Below are positions 7,914 through 15,586 of a stretch of DNA of 64,000 bases, in pieces; the stretch's first letter is position 1; the number at the start of each line of letters is the position of its first letter. Origin of the DNA: Thioclava sp. JE_KL1 (GTDB lineage: Bacteria; Pseudomonadota; Alphaproteobacteria; Rhodobacterales; Rhodobacteraceae); the NCBI RefSeq assembly GCF_009296265.1, contig NZ_WBJS01000006.1:1-64000 (forward strand), given 5' to 3'. A program made the position numbers and the translations under genes. Below the pieces are notes generated by a model. The model ran no database searches. It was given only the letters and a program-made list of their open reading frames with translations, and was not told where the DNA came from.

Positions 7914-9158
7914 ATGAAACGCTATTCGATGTTTGCCGTTGCACGTGAGGCGATGCGCTTCCATCGCGGCTGGGAACGAGCATGGCGCTCCCCCGAGCCG
8001 AAGAAACGCTACAAGGTCATCGTCGTTGGGGCGGGCGGGCATGGCCTCGCCACCGCCTATTACCTCGGCAAGGTGCATGGCATCACCGATGTCGCGGTGA
8101 TCGAGAAAGGCTGGCTGGGCGGCGGCAATACGGGCCGGAACACCACGATCATCCGCTCGAACTACCTGCAGGACCCCTCGGCGGCGATCTACGAGAAAGC
8201 CCGCGCGCTTTACGAAGATCTGAGCCAGGATCTGAACTACAACGTGATGTTCTCGCCGCGCGGCCTTCTGATGCTGGGCCAGACCGAGCACGAGGTGCGC
8301 GGCTACAAGCGCACGGTGCACGCGAACCGCCTGCAGGGCATCGACACCGAATGGATCGGGCCGCAGCAGGTCAAGGATCTCGTGCCGATCATCAATATCG
8401 ACGGGCCGCGCTATCCGGTGCTGGGCGCGCTGCTGCAAAAGCGCGGCGGCACGGCACGGCACGACGCGGTGGCCTGGGGCTATGCGCGGGCCTGTTCCGA
8501 TATGGGCATGGACATCATCCAGAAATGCGAAGTGACCGGCGTGCGCACCGAAGGTGGCAAGGTGCAGGGCATCTCGACCAGCAAGGGCGAGATCGACTGC
8601 GAACAGCTCGCCATCGTCGTCGCGGGGCACTCCTCGGTCATGGCCGAAATGGCGGGCTTCCGTCTGCCGATCGAGAGCGTGGCGCTGCAGGCCTGGGTGT
8701 CCGAGCCGATCAAACCCTGCATGGATGTGGTCGTGATGGCCAACACCGTGCACGGCTACATGTCGCAATCCGACAAGGGCGAGATGGTGATCGGCGGCGG
8801 CACGGACGGGTTCAACAACTACACCCAGCGCGGCTCGTGGCACCATGTCGAGGAAACCACCCGGGCGCTGGTCGAGACCTTCCCGATCATCTCGCGCCTG
8901 AAGATGCTGCGCCAATGGGGCGGCATCGTGGACATGACCGGTGACCGTTCGCCCATCCTGTCGAAAACCCCGGTCGAGGGCATCTTCGTCAATTGCGGCT
9001 GGGGCACCGGCGGGTTCAAGGCGATCCCGGGCTCGGGCTATGGCATGGCCGAGCTGATCGCGCGCGGCCACTCGCCGCTGACCGACCAATTCGGGCTCGA
9101 CCGTTTCAAGGAAGGCCGCTTCATCGACGAAAGCGTCGCGGCAGGGGTGGCGCACTGA
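7914..9158 (+). CDS. soxB: Sarcosine oxidase subunit beta
   Basis: This is the beta subunit of heterotetrameric sarcosine oxidase, which oxidatively demethylates sarcosine to glycine with transfer of the one-carbon unit to tetrahydrofolate. The 414-residue protein has a Rossmann motif VIVVGAGGHG (residues 35-44). His183, in the segment GGTARHDAV, is at the position expected for the His that carries covalent FMN. A D-R-S-P segment lies near the C-terminus. The ATG at 7914 has a CGGAGG site; the upstream open frame is antisense to ccmI and is not coding. It is the first gene of soxBDAG. Confidence 0.95.
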   Translation: MKRYSMFAVAREAMRFHRGWERAWRSPEPKKRYKVIVVGAGGHGLATAYYLGKVHGITDVAVIEKGWLGGGNTGRNTTIIRSNYLQDPSAAIYEKARALYEDLSQDLNYNVMFSPRGLLMLGQTEHEVRGYKRTVHANRLQGIDTEWIGPQQVKDLVPIINIDGPRYPVLGALLQKRGGTARHDAVAWGYARACSDMGMDIIQKCEVTGVRTEGGKVQGISTSKGEIDCEQLAIVVAGHSSVMAEMAGFRLPIESVALQAWVSEPIKPCMDVVVMANTVHGYMSQSDKGEMVIGGGTDGFNNYTQRGSWHHVEETTRALVETFPIISRLKMLRQWGGIVDMTGDRSPILSKTPVEGIFVNCGWGTGGFKAIPGSGYGMAELIARGHSPLTDQFGLDRFKEGRFIDESVAAGVAH

Positions 9159-9228
9159 TGAAGACGACCTCCCTTTCGATCTGCTTCAAATCCCTCCCGG
9201 CGCTCTCCAACTGCGAGGTGCATCCCAA

Positions 9229-9552
9229 ATGCTGACCCTCACCTGTCCCTGCTGCGGCGTCATCGCCGAGGAAACCGAATTCGCCCCGGGCGGCGAGGCG
9301 CATCTCAAGCGCTTCGGGCCGGGCTCGTCGGATGACGAGTTCGAGGGCTACCTGTTCGCCCGCAAGAACCCGAAAGGCGTCCATTTCGAACGCTGGCGGC
9401 ATGCCTATGGCTGCGGCAAGTGGTTCCTGGCGGCGCGCGACACCAACACGCTCGAGGTTTTCGCCACCTACAAGGCGCAGACCACCGAGCCCCCCGCCGA
9501 TGTGATCGCGAAGATCAAAGCGAAACGCCCCGACTGGGAGGGCTATAAATGA
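9229..9552 (+). CDS. soxD: Sarcosine oxidase subunit delta
   Basis: This is the small zinc-binding delta subunit of tetrameric sarcosine oxidase. The 107-residue protein starts with a TCPCCG cluster and has a conserved R-H-A-Y-G-C-G-K-W-F segment at about 60-69, which together supply the zinc ligands. Its stop overlaps the soxA start (ATGA). Between soxB and soxD lies a 25-codon open frame (9158-9235) whose ends overlap both neighbours; I treat it as a possible coupling device, not a gene. Confidence 0.94.
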   Translation: MLTLTCPCCGVIAEETEFAPGGEAHLKRFGPGSSDDEFEGYLFARKNPKGVHFERWRHAYGCGKWFLAARDTNTLEVFATYKAQTTEPPADVIAKIKAKRPDWEGYK

Positions 9553-12503
9553 GCACGCGTCTTTCCAAGGGTGGTCGTCTGATCGACCGCGCGAAACCGC
9601 TCGCCTTCACCTTCAACGGCAAGCCGATGCGCGGCTTTGCGGGCGATACGCTGGCCTCGGCTCTGCTGGGCGGCGGTCAGGTCATGGTGGGCCGGTCGTT
9701 CAAATATCACCGCCCGCGCGGCATCGTGGCGTCGGGCGCGGAAGAGCCGAACGCGCTCGTCGGTCTGGGCCGTAACGCGCGGTTCGAGCCCGATCAGCGC
9801 ACGACCACGACCGAGCTGTTCGAAGGCGCCGAGACCACCAGCCAGAACCACTGGCCGTCGCTCGATTTCGATATCGGCGAGATCAACAACACCTTCTACA
9901 AATTCCTGCCCGCAGGTTTCTACTACAAGACCTTCATGGCGCCGCGGGCTGCGTGGAAGCACCTGTTCGAACCCATCATCCGCAAATCCGCAGGTCTTGG
10001 CGGCGTGCCGAAAGAGGCCGATCCCGATCGCTACGAACAGGTCTATGCCCATTGCGACGTGCTCGTCGTGGGTGGCGGTGTGGCGGGTCTTGCCGCGGCG
10101 CTGAAAGAGGGTCGCGCGGGCAAGCGCGTCTGGCTGATCGAGCAGACCCCGAACTGGGGCGGGCGCACGCCCGTCGATGGCGGTCAGATCGACGGTCACG
10201 ACGCACAGAACTGGATCGACAGCGCGCTGGTCGAACTGTCCTCGATGGAGAACGTCACGATGCGCACCCGCCTGATGGCGGCGGGCCTGCACGATCATGG
10301 CTATGTCATCGGCTACGAGAACCTCGCCGACACCACCCCCGGCGATGGCCGTCCGCGTCACCGTCTCTGGCGCATCCGTGCGGGTCACACGATCACCGCG
10401 ACGGGCGCGATCGAACGCCCGCTCGCCTTCGCGGGCAATGACGTGCCCGGCGTGATGCTGGCCTCGGCGGTGCGCGATTACATCGTGAACTGGGCCGTTT
10501 CGCCCGGCGATCGCACGGTGCTCGTGACCAACAATGACGACGCTTACCGCACAGCGCTCGCGATCCTCGATGCGGGGCTGACGGTCTCGGCCGTGGTCGA
10601 TGCTCGCGAGGAAACCCACGGGGCGCTGCCCGAAGCCGTGAAAGCGCGCGGCGTGCGTGTCCTCGAAGGGCGCGGCATCGCGAAAGTGCTGGGCCGCAAG
10701 GGCGTCTCCGGCGTCGAGATCTGCGCACAGGCAGGCGAGGGCGGTGCGGTCGAGATGATCGACTGCGATTGCGTCGCGATGTCGGGCGGCTGGTCGCCGG
10801 TCGTGCACCTTTGGTCCCATTGCGGCGGTAAGCTGACCTGGGACGATGCGCGCGCGATGTTCCGTCCCGATCCCAACCGTCCGCCGACCGGCGCGGATGG
10901 GACCGGCATGGCGACGGTCGTGGGGGCCGCCAATGGCGATCTGACGCTCTCCGAAGCGATGGGCGGTCTGGGTATCGGCGCAGCTTCCGGGGAAGAAGCG
11001 CCGCTCGCCCCGGTCTGGATGATGCCCGCAGGCGCGCCCGACGCGCTGCGCTTCAAGAGCTTCCTCGACTACCAGAACGACGTGAAGGTCTCCGACGTGC
11101 AGCTCGCCGCCCGCGAGGGCTACGAGTCGGTCGAGCATACCAAGCGCTACACCACGCTCGGCATGGCGACCGATCAGGGGAAACTTAGCAATATCAACGG
11201 GCTCGCGATCCTCTCGGATGCGCTTGGCCAACCGATCCCGGCCACCGGCACGACCACCTTCCGCCCGCCCTACACGCCGATTTCGCTCGGCGCTGTGACG
11301 GCGGAGGCCAAGGGCGAGCTGTTCCAGCCGCTGCGCCGCACCCCGATCCAGTCCTGGCATGAGGCCAAGGGCGCGCATTGGGAACCGGTTGGCCATTGGC
11401 GTCGCCCCTATTGCTACCCGAAATCGGGCGAGAGTCATCGCGACGCGGTCAATCGCGAGATTACCAATACCCGCAAGAATGTGGGCATGCTCGACGCCTC
11501 GACGCTGGGCAAGATCGTGGTGAAAGGGCCCGATGCGGGGAAATTCCTCGACATGCTCTACACCAACATGATGTCGACCCTGCCGGTGGGCAAATGCCGC
11601 TACGGGCTGATGTGCAACGAGAACGGCTTCCTGATGGATGACGGGGTCGTGGCGCGGCTCGACGAGGATACGTGGCTGTGCCACACGACCTCGGGAGGGG
11701 CCGATCACATCCACGGCTGGATGGAAGACTGGCTGCAATGCGAGTGGTGGGACTGGAAGGTCTATACCGCGAACCTGACCGAGCAATACGCCCAGATCGC
11801 CGTCGTCGGCCCGAAATCGCGCGAACTGCTGGAGCGCTTGGGCGGCATGGATGTCAGCAAGGAGACGCTGCCCTTCATGAAGTGGACCGAGGGCAAGCTG
11901 GGCGCTTTCGACGCGCGCATCTTCCGCATCTCCTTCTCGGGCGAGTTGAGCTACGAGATCGCGGTGCCCGCTAGCCAAGGCCTCGCGCTGTGGCAGGCGC
12001 TCATGGTCGAGGGCGAGGCGCTTGGCGTGATGCCCTACGGCACCGAGGCGCTGCACGTGATGCGCGCCGAGAAGGGCTTCATCATGATCGGCGACGAGAC
12101 CGACGGCACGGTGATCCCGCAGGATCTGGGGCTGAACTGGGCGCTCTCGAAGAAGAAGACCGACTATCTGGGCAAGCGCGCGCAGGAGCGGTCCCACATG
12201 ACCGACCCGAACCGCTGGAAGCTGGTCGGCCTCGAGACGCTCGACGGATCGGTGATCCCCGATGGCAGCCACGCGCCCGCCGACGGGTTCAACGCCAACG
12301 GTCAGCGCAACACGCAAGGCCGCGTCACCTCGACCTATTACTCGCCGACGATCGGCAAGGGGATCGCGATGGGGCTGGTGCTGAACGGGCCCGACCGTAT
12401 GGGCGAGGTGATCGAGTTCACCGGCGAAGGCGAGGAAATGGTCAAGGCGCGGATCGTCGATCCGGTCTTCTACGACAAGGACGGGGAGAAGCAGAATGTC
12501 TGA
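9549..12503 (+). CDS. soxA: Sarcosine oxidase subunit alpha
   Basis: This is the large alpha subunit, which binds NAD+ and holds the folate site where the methylene group is captured. The 984-residue protein starts with a ferredoxin-like 2Fe-2S-fold region (FTFNGKPMRGFAGDTLA). A dinucleotide-binding motif (VVGGGVAGLAAAL, about 176-188) and a long middle domain follow. The C-terminal third (about 600-970) is aminomethyltransferase (GcvT)-like, including a S-F-S-G-E-L-S-Y-E segment. It overlaps soxD by 4 bases and soxG by 8, so the operon is tightly coupled. Confidence 0.95.
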   Translation: MSTRLSKGGRLIDRAKPLAFTFNGKPMRGFAGDTLASALLGGGQVMVGRSFKYHRPRGIVASGAEEPNALVGLGRNARFEPDQRTTTTELFEGAETTSQNHWPSLDFDIGEINNTFYKFLPAGFYYKTFMAPRAAWKHLFEPIIRKSAGLGGVPKEADPDRYEQVYAHCDVLVVGGGVAGLAAALKEGRAGKRVWLIEQTPNWGGRTPVDGGQIDGHDAQNWIDSALVELSSMENVTMRTRLMAAGLHDHGYVIGYENLADTTPGDGRPRHRLWRIRAGHTITATGAIERPLAFAGNDVPGVMLASAVRDYIVNWAVSPGDRTVLVTNNDDAYRTALAILDAGLTVSAVVDAREETHGALPEAVKARGVRVLEGRGIAKVLGRKGVSGVEICAQAGEGGAVEMIDCDCVAMSGGWSPVVHLWSHCGGKLTWDDARAMFRPDPNRPPTGADGTGMATVVGAANGDLTLSEAMGGLGIGAASGEEAPLAPVWMMPAGAPDALRFKSFLDYQNDVKVSDVQLAAREGYESVEHTKRYTTLGMATDQGKLSNINGLAILSDALGQPIPATGTTTFRPPYTPISLGAVTAEAKGELFQPLRRTPIQSWHEAKGAHWEPVGHWRRPYCYPKSGESHRDAVNREITNTRKNVGMLDASTLGKIVVKGPDAGKFLDMLYTNMMSTLPVGKCRYGLMCNENGFLMDDGVVARLDEDTWLCHTTSGGADHIHGWMEDWLQCEWWDWKVYTANLTEQYAQIAVVGPKSRELLERLGGMDVSKETLPFMKWTEGKLGAFDARIFRISFSGELSYEIAVPASQGLALWQALMVEGEALGVMPYGTEALHVMRAEKGFIMIGDETDGTVIPQDLGLNWALSKKKTDYLGKRAQERSHMTDPNRWKLVGLETLDGSVIPDGSHAPADGFNANGQRNTQGRVTSTYYSPTIGKGIAMGLVLNGPDRMGEVIEFTGEGEEMVKARIVDPVFYDKDGEKQNV

Positions 12504-13047
12504 GGCTGTCAGCGCCCTTTCCGGGCAGACCCACGAAGGTTTCGTCACCGTGTCCGAGGCCGGGCTGGTGGGCATGATCTCGATCCGCTCCGATCTGGAG
12601 GCCAAGGGGCTCGCCAAGGCGCTCAAGGCCGAGAGGCTACCCGTCCCCGGCCCGCGCCGGATCGAGACCGCAAATGGGCGCTCGATCGCCTGGATGAGCC
12701 CGGATGAGCTGTTGCTGATCTGCGCTCATGACGAGGCGCCCGCGCTGACCGATCGGCTGGCCAAAGCGCTTGCCGGGGATCACGCGCTGGTCGTCAACGT
12801 CTCGGATGCCCGCGCAATGTTTACCATTCGTGGGGACAAGGCGGATCAGGTGGTGATGAAGCTCTCGCCCGCCGATATCGCGACCCTGCCCGAAGGCGAG
12901 ATCCGCCGCTCCCGCACGGCGCAGGTCGCGGCCGCGTTCTGGCGCTCCGGGGAAAGTGAAATCTCACTCATATCTTTCCGCTCTGTTGCCGGCTATGTTA
13001 TGGGACTGCTTGAAGTTTCCGCCCGTGAGGGCAGCGATCTCTTTTAA
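12496..13047 (+). CDS. soxG: Sarcosine oxidase subunit gamma
   Basis: This 183-residue protein has the length and position of the gamma subunit, the last structural gene of the tetrameric sarcosine oxidase operon. It is GcvT-like in part, with R-x-L-x-P-G-P-R and W-M-S-P-D-E-L-L segments typical of SoxG. It starts inside the end of soxA. A strong hairpin follows 20 bases after the stop. Confidence 0.9.
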   Translation: MSEAVSALSGQTHEGFVTVSEAGLVGMISIRSDLEAKGLAKALKAERLPVPGPRRIETANGRSIAWMSPDELLLICAHDEAPALTDRLAKALAGDHALVVNVSDARAMFTIRGDKADQVVMKLSPADIATLPEGEIRRSRTAQVAAAFWRSGESEISLISFRSVAGYVMGLLEVSAREGSDLF

Positions 13048-13067
13048 CATCCGGGCGTTGGTCTTGC

Positions 13068-13097
13068 ATTAATCGGGCCGCTTCGTGCCCGATTAAT
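13068..13097 (+). terminator. Terminator of the soxBDAG operon
   Basis: Perfect 11-base arms (ATTAATCGGGC / GCCCGATTAAT) enclose an 8-base loop. The trailing T-run is short. It sits between soxG and the next gene and could also act on transcripts from the other side because the arms end in A/T pairs. Confidence 0.75.
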
Positions 13098-13110
13098 TTG
13101 TCGAGGCCAT

Positions 13111-13581
13111 ATGTTCCGTCCATTTCTTTTTGCAGCTTTCGTCGTCTTTTCCGCTGGCCCGGTTCTGGCCAATCCCGAGCAGCCGAAGCTGCCGCGTGGA
13201 ACGCAGGTGATGCGTTGCACCTTCGAGACCGGCCATCTGTCGAATTCGACACCCGGCGAGGTCGATTTGCTGAAAATCCCGGGCGGGGAATGGAAGGTCT
13301 ACGACACGTTCCTCCATCATTTCGACTTGCCGTTGCAGCCGGTGCAGGTGCTTGTCGACAATCCAAAGCGCACGACGTTTGGCTGGAAGGTCGACAGGCT
13401 CAAGACCAAGCGCAACTACTACACCCCGCGCGTCGAGTTTCGCGTGACCCGTTTGAAGGCCAGCGGTAAGGCCTCGATCGCGGTGCGCCCGCGAGGCTAT
13501 CGGTCTGAGACGGCTTGGGGCTCCTGCGACCCGATCCATGCGATCCGAGCCGGGGCAGGGGGCGCGGCCTCTTCGTCGTAG
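13111..13581 (+). CDS. Secreted small protein, function unknown
   Basis: This 156-residue protein starts with a clear signal peptide (residues 1-20, cleavage likely after VLA). The mature part has two Cys (in MRCTF and GSCDP) that could form a disulfide, and a basic beta-rich character. I recognise no family. It starts 14 bases after the sox terminator, so it is probably transcribed separately. It is followed by a small hairpin of 8-base arms (ATTACGAT / ATCGTAAT) at 13583-13603. Confidence 0.7.
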   Translation: MFRPFLFAAFVVFSAGPVLANPEQPKLPRGTQVMRCTFETGHLSNSTPGEVDLLKIPGGEWKVYDTFLHHFDLPLQPVQVLVDNPKRTTFGWKVDRLKTKRNYYTPRVEFRVTRLKASGKASIAVRPRGYRSETAWGSCDPIHAIRAGAGGAASSS

Positions 13582-13777
13582 AATTACGATAAGACATCGT
13601 AATCAAAGGCGGGCGCTCCTGAGCGTTTGTCATCTGTCGAACGTGCAGAGTTTGGCCGCATGTCTAACCATTGCCGACCTCTGGAGGCGCGCAGACACGT
13701 TTTGCGACGTCGCGAGACGGAAGTTCAGCCCTCTACGGTGACCCTCGTCCCTCGAGCTTCATGCGCGAGCTCGTCGC
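13582..13777. other. Non-coding boundary of the A+T-rich island
   Basis: No supportable gene lies here. The stretch starts with the hairpin ATTACGAT-(5)-ATCGTAAT at 13583-13603, which lacks a T-run, and then runs to the 3' end of the asparagine-synthase-like gene. Short open frames exist on the plus strand but show no features of protein coding. Confidence 0.4.
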
Positions 13778-15367
13778 TCAGGGCACAAGGACGTCCTCGG
13801 ACGCCGCCAAATCTGGGTGCTGCGTCCTGAGTGCGACGCGCGTTTCGCTGGCTTTGCGGCGCGCGGCTGTCAGCTCCGCCATCGCCTGTTGGTCGTCGAT
13901 GCGCCCGAGATCGGCACCGCCGAATTCATAATCGAACGGGACGTCGTGAAGCTCAGGATCAACCTGGAAAATAATATCGTTAACCGCAAAGCTGTTTTTG
14001 CGATAACCCTCTTCGATTGAAAGAGACAGGGATATCAAATGTCGACTGTTGAAGGGCGACATGAAGAAATTTCGCGTAAGTGCCGGGAAAATGAGCCCGA
14101 TTGTCGAGCTGTAGTAAATTTCGAGGAACATAAGGTCGACTTGGCGTTTCGCAGCGTTTTCCGGAAGCGTTTCGACCCAGTTCCGATACTCGGGTAGAAA
14201 CGTCCTGTATGTCTTGCGGTCGAACGCTTTGCCCGGAACGATCAGCAGGCGTTTGACTTGCCAGCGTAGGTTATTTCTTCCGTCCTCGCCCAGTTTGTCG
14301 ATGAACACGGCACGCAACAAGTCGGTTTGGTGGCCGCGCAGGATTACCATCCTATCCTCGAGGCATTCATGCAGCCCGTGAGCGACTTCTCGGGTCAGCT
14401 TTTTCTTGAACCCGAGCGCGGCATGGAATTCGGCTTCGAACCGCGAAACATCCTCTTCAGAGACCTTGATATTCCGCTTGTCGTGGATTTCATGCTCGAC
14501 CTGCAGGACCTTCGCGAGTGTTCCAGCGATCGTTGCGTCGATCCTGCTCGCGTAATTATGGATATGGGTGAAAAATTGGTCGAAGCCCGCGAGGTTCGTG
14601 CGCGATATCGAAGCGAGCAAGCGGCTATCCTGCCCTCCCGATAACGGGAGCGCGGTTTTGAAATTGGCGTTAATCTCTCCGATAACCTTAGAGGTTCGTT
14701 GAATTATTTCTCCGTAAATATCGTCATGTGATCGATCCGTCGTGAAATCCTCGTCGCGGGGCCAAAAGCGAGTTTCGGAGAAGTCATTGAGATTGAGATA
14801 GAAATTCGGATTACCGCGACGGACATCCTTATCGTAAGTGTGGAACAGGCTGTAATTGCCTTCGCCGCGCTCGATGAGAGAATGGTCGTATAGCGGATGA
14901 GGTATCGCATCGCGCTCGATGCAAAGGGCAAGGCTCGACGCGACCTGTCGTTCTTCACGGTCATAGACCATGCCATTCATGCCGACCGCGTCACTGTAAA
15001 ATTGCTTTGAAGCGCCTTTGGCAATAAATACATTATACCGACCGGAAACATAAAAGAGCCAGTCTTCGAAATCCTCGAAGAAGCTATCGCGATCCAAATC
15101 GAGTGACGGGATTTTGTGGGTGCTTTTCACCAAGCTCGAGTTATCAACTCCGATACCGATGAAAAGGCCAATCGCACGGCCTTTGGCATCTTCCAGCTTC
15201 GAAACGCATACTCCGTCGCCGACATGAAGGTGCCAGCCGCCGAAACTGTATCGCTTCAGGATCGTGTCCGAAATCTCACGTTGTGTCAGGAGATATTGCC
15301 AGCGCGAAATTTTCTCGAAATTGATGCTTGCTTTCGCGCAGTCGGACTCCGCTCTAATCGTCGTCAT
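13778..15367 (-). CDS. Asparagine-synthase-like protein, orphan, substrate unknown
   Basis: This 529-residue protein has a PP-loop ATP-pyrophosphatase motif SGGQDSR at residues 243-249, as in the C-terminal domain of asparagine synthase and related amide-forming enzymes. The region before it (about 100-150) resembles the back half of the AsnB glutaminase domain (SGRYNVFI, then FYSDAVGMNGMVYD). The protein lacks a Cys at position 2, so glutamine hydrolysis is unlikely. The C-terminal MSPFNSRHLISLSLS segment fits the family. The gene is visibly richer in A+T than its neighbours and stands alone. Such proteins occur in peptide, lasso-peptide and surface-polysaccharide pathways; none is evident here, so the function is open. 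Confidence 0.7.
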   Translation of the reverse strand: MTTIRAESDCAKASINFEKISRWQYLLTQREISDTILKRYSFGGWHLHVGDGVCVSKLEDAKGRAIGLFIGIGVDNSSLVKSTHKIPSLDLDRDSFFEDFEDWLFYVSGRYNVFIAKGASKQFYSDAVGMNGMVYDREERQVASSLALCIERDAIPHPLYDHSLIERGEGNYSLFHTYDKDVRRGNPNFYLNLNDFSETRFWPRDEDFTTDRSHDDIYGEIIQRTSKVIGEINANFKTALPLSGGQDSRLLASISRTNLAGFDQFFTHIHNYASRIDATIAGTLAKVLQVEHEIHDKRNIKVSEEDVSRFEAEFHAALGFKKKLTREVAHGLHECLEDRMVILRGHQTDLLRAVFIDKLGEDGRNNLRWQVKRLLIVPGKAFDRKTYRTFLPEYRNWVETLPENAAKRQVDLMFLEIYYSSTIGLIFPALTRNFFMSPFNSRHLISLSLSIEEGYRKNSFAVNDIIFQVDPELHDVPFDYEFGGADLGRIDDQQAMAELTAARRKASETRVALRTQHPDLAASEDVLVP

Positions 15368-15423
15368 TCACAAATCTTTCTGAAAATTATGAATAGATTT
15401 AGATACTGATAAAACTCTCTGCG

Positions 15424-15451
15424 ATACTATGAACCCGGACGTTCTTGTCAA
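15424..15451 (-). promoter_or_regulatory. Sigma-70-type promoter for the asparagine-synthase-like gene
   Basis: On the minus strand a perfect -35 TTGACA (15446-15451) is followed after 16 bases by TAGTAT (15424-15429), a fair -10. Transcription would start roughly 50 bases upstream of the ATG at 15367, leaving an A+T-rich leader. This is the clearest housekeeping-type promoter I see in the window. Confidence 0.6.
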
Positions 15452-15534
15452 CGCTGCCGGTAGGGCGGTCGACAAGAAACAGGGGCCTCCGTGTCGCCAA
15501 CGACGTTCAGGCCCTAATCTTGCCAATAGACACA

Positions 15535-15567
15535 AACGCGCGCCGGGGCGGGGCCTCGGCGCGCGTT
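15535..15567 (-). terminator. Terminator of pyruvate carboxylase gene
   Basis: Perfect 11-base arms (AACGCGCGCCG / CGGCGCGCGTT) enclose an 11-base loop. On the minus strand the hairpin starts 20 bases after the pyc stop codon and is followed by TTTGTG. Confidence 0.8.
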
Positions 15568-15586
15568 CTGTTCAATGCAGGAAAGA

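Noticed and set aside
9543-12626. A minus-strand open frame of about 1,000 codons antisense to soxA
   Set aside because: It shadows soxA, has no domain signature, and would conflict with the tight soxBDAG operon.
13627-13931. Short plus-strand frames around the 3' end of the asparagine-synthase-like gene, considered as an insertion sequence remnant
   Set aside because: No transposase motif, terminal repeats or target duplication could be seen.
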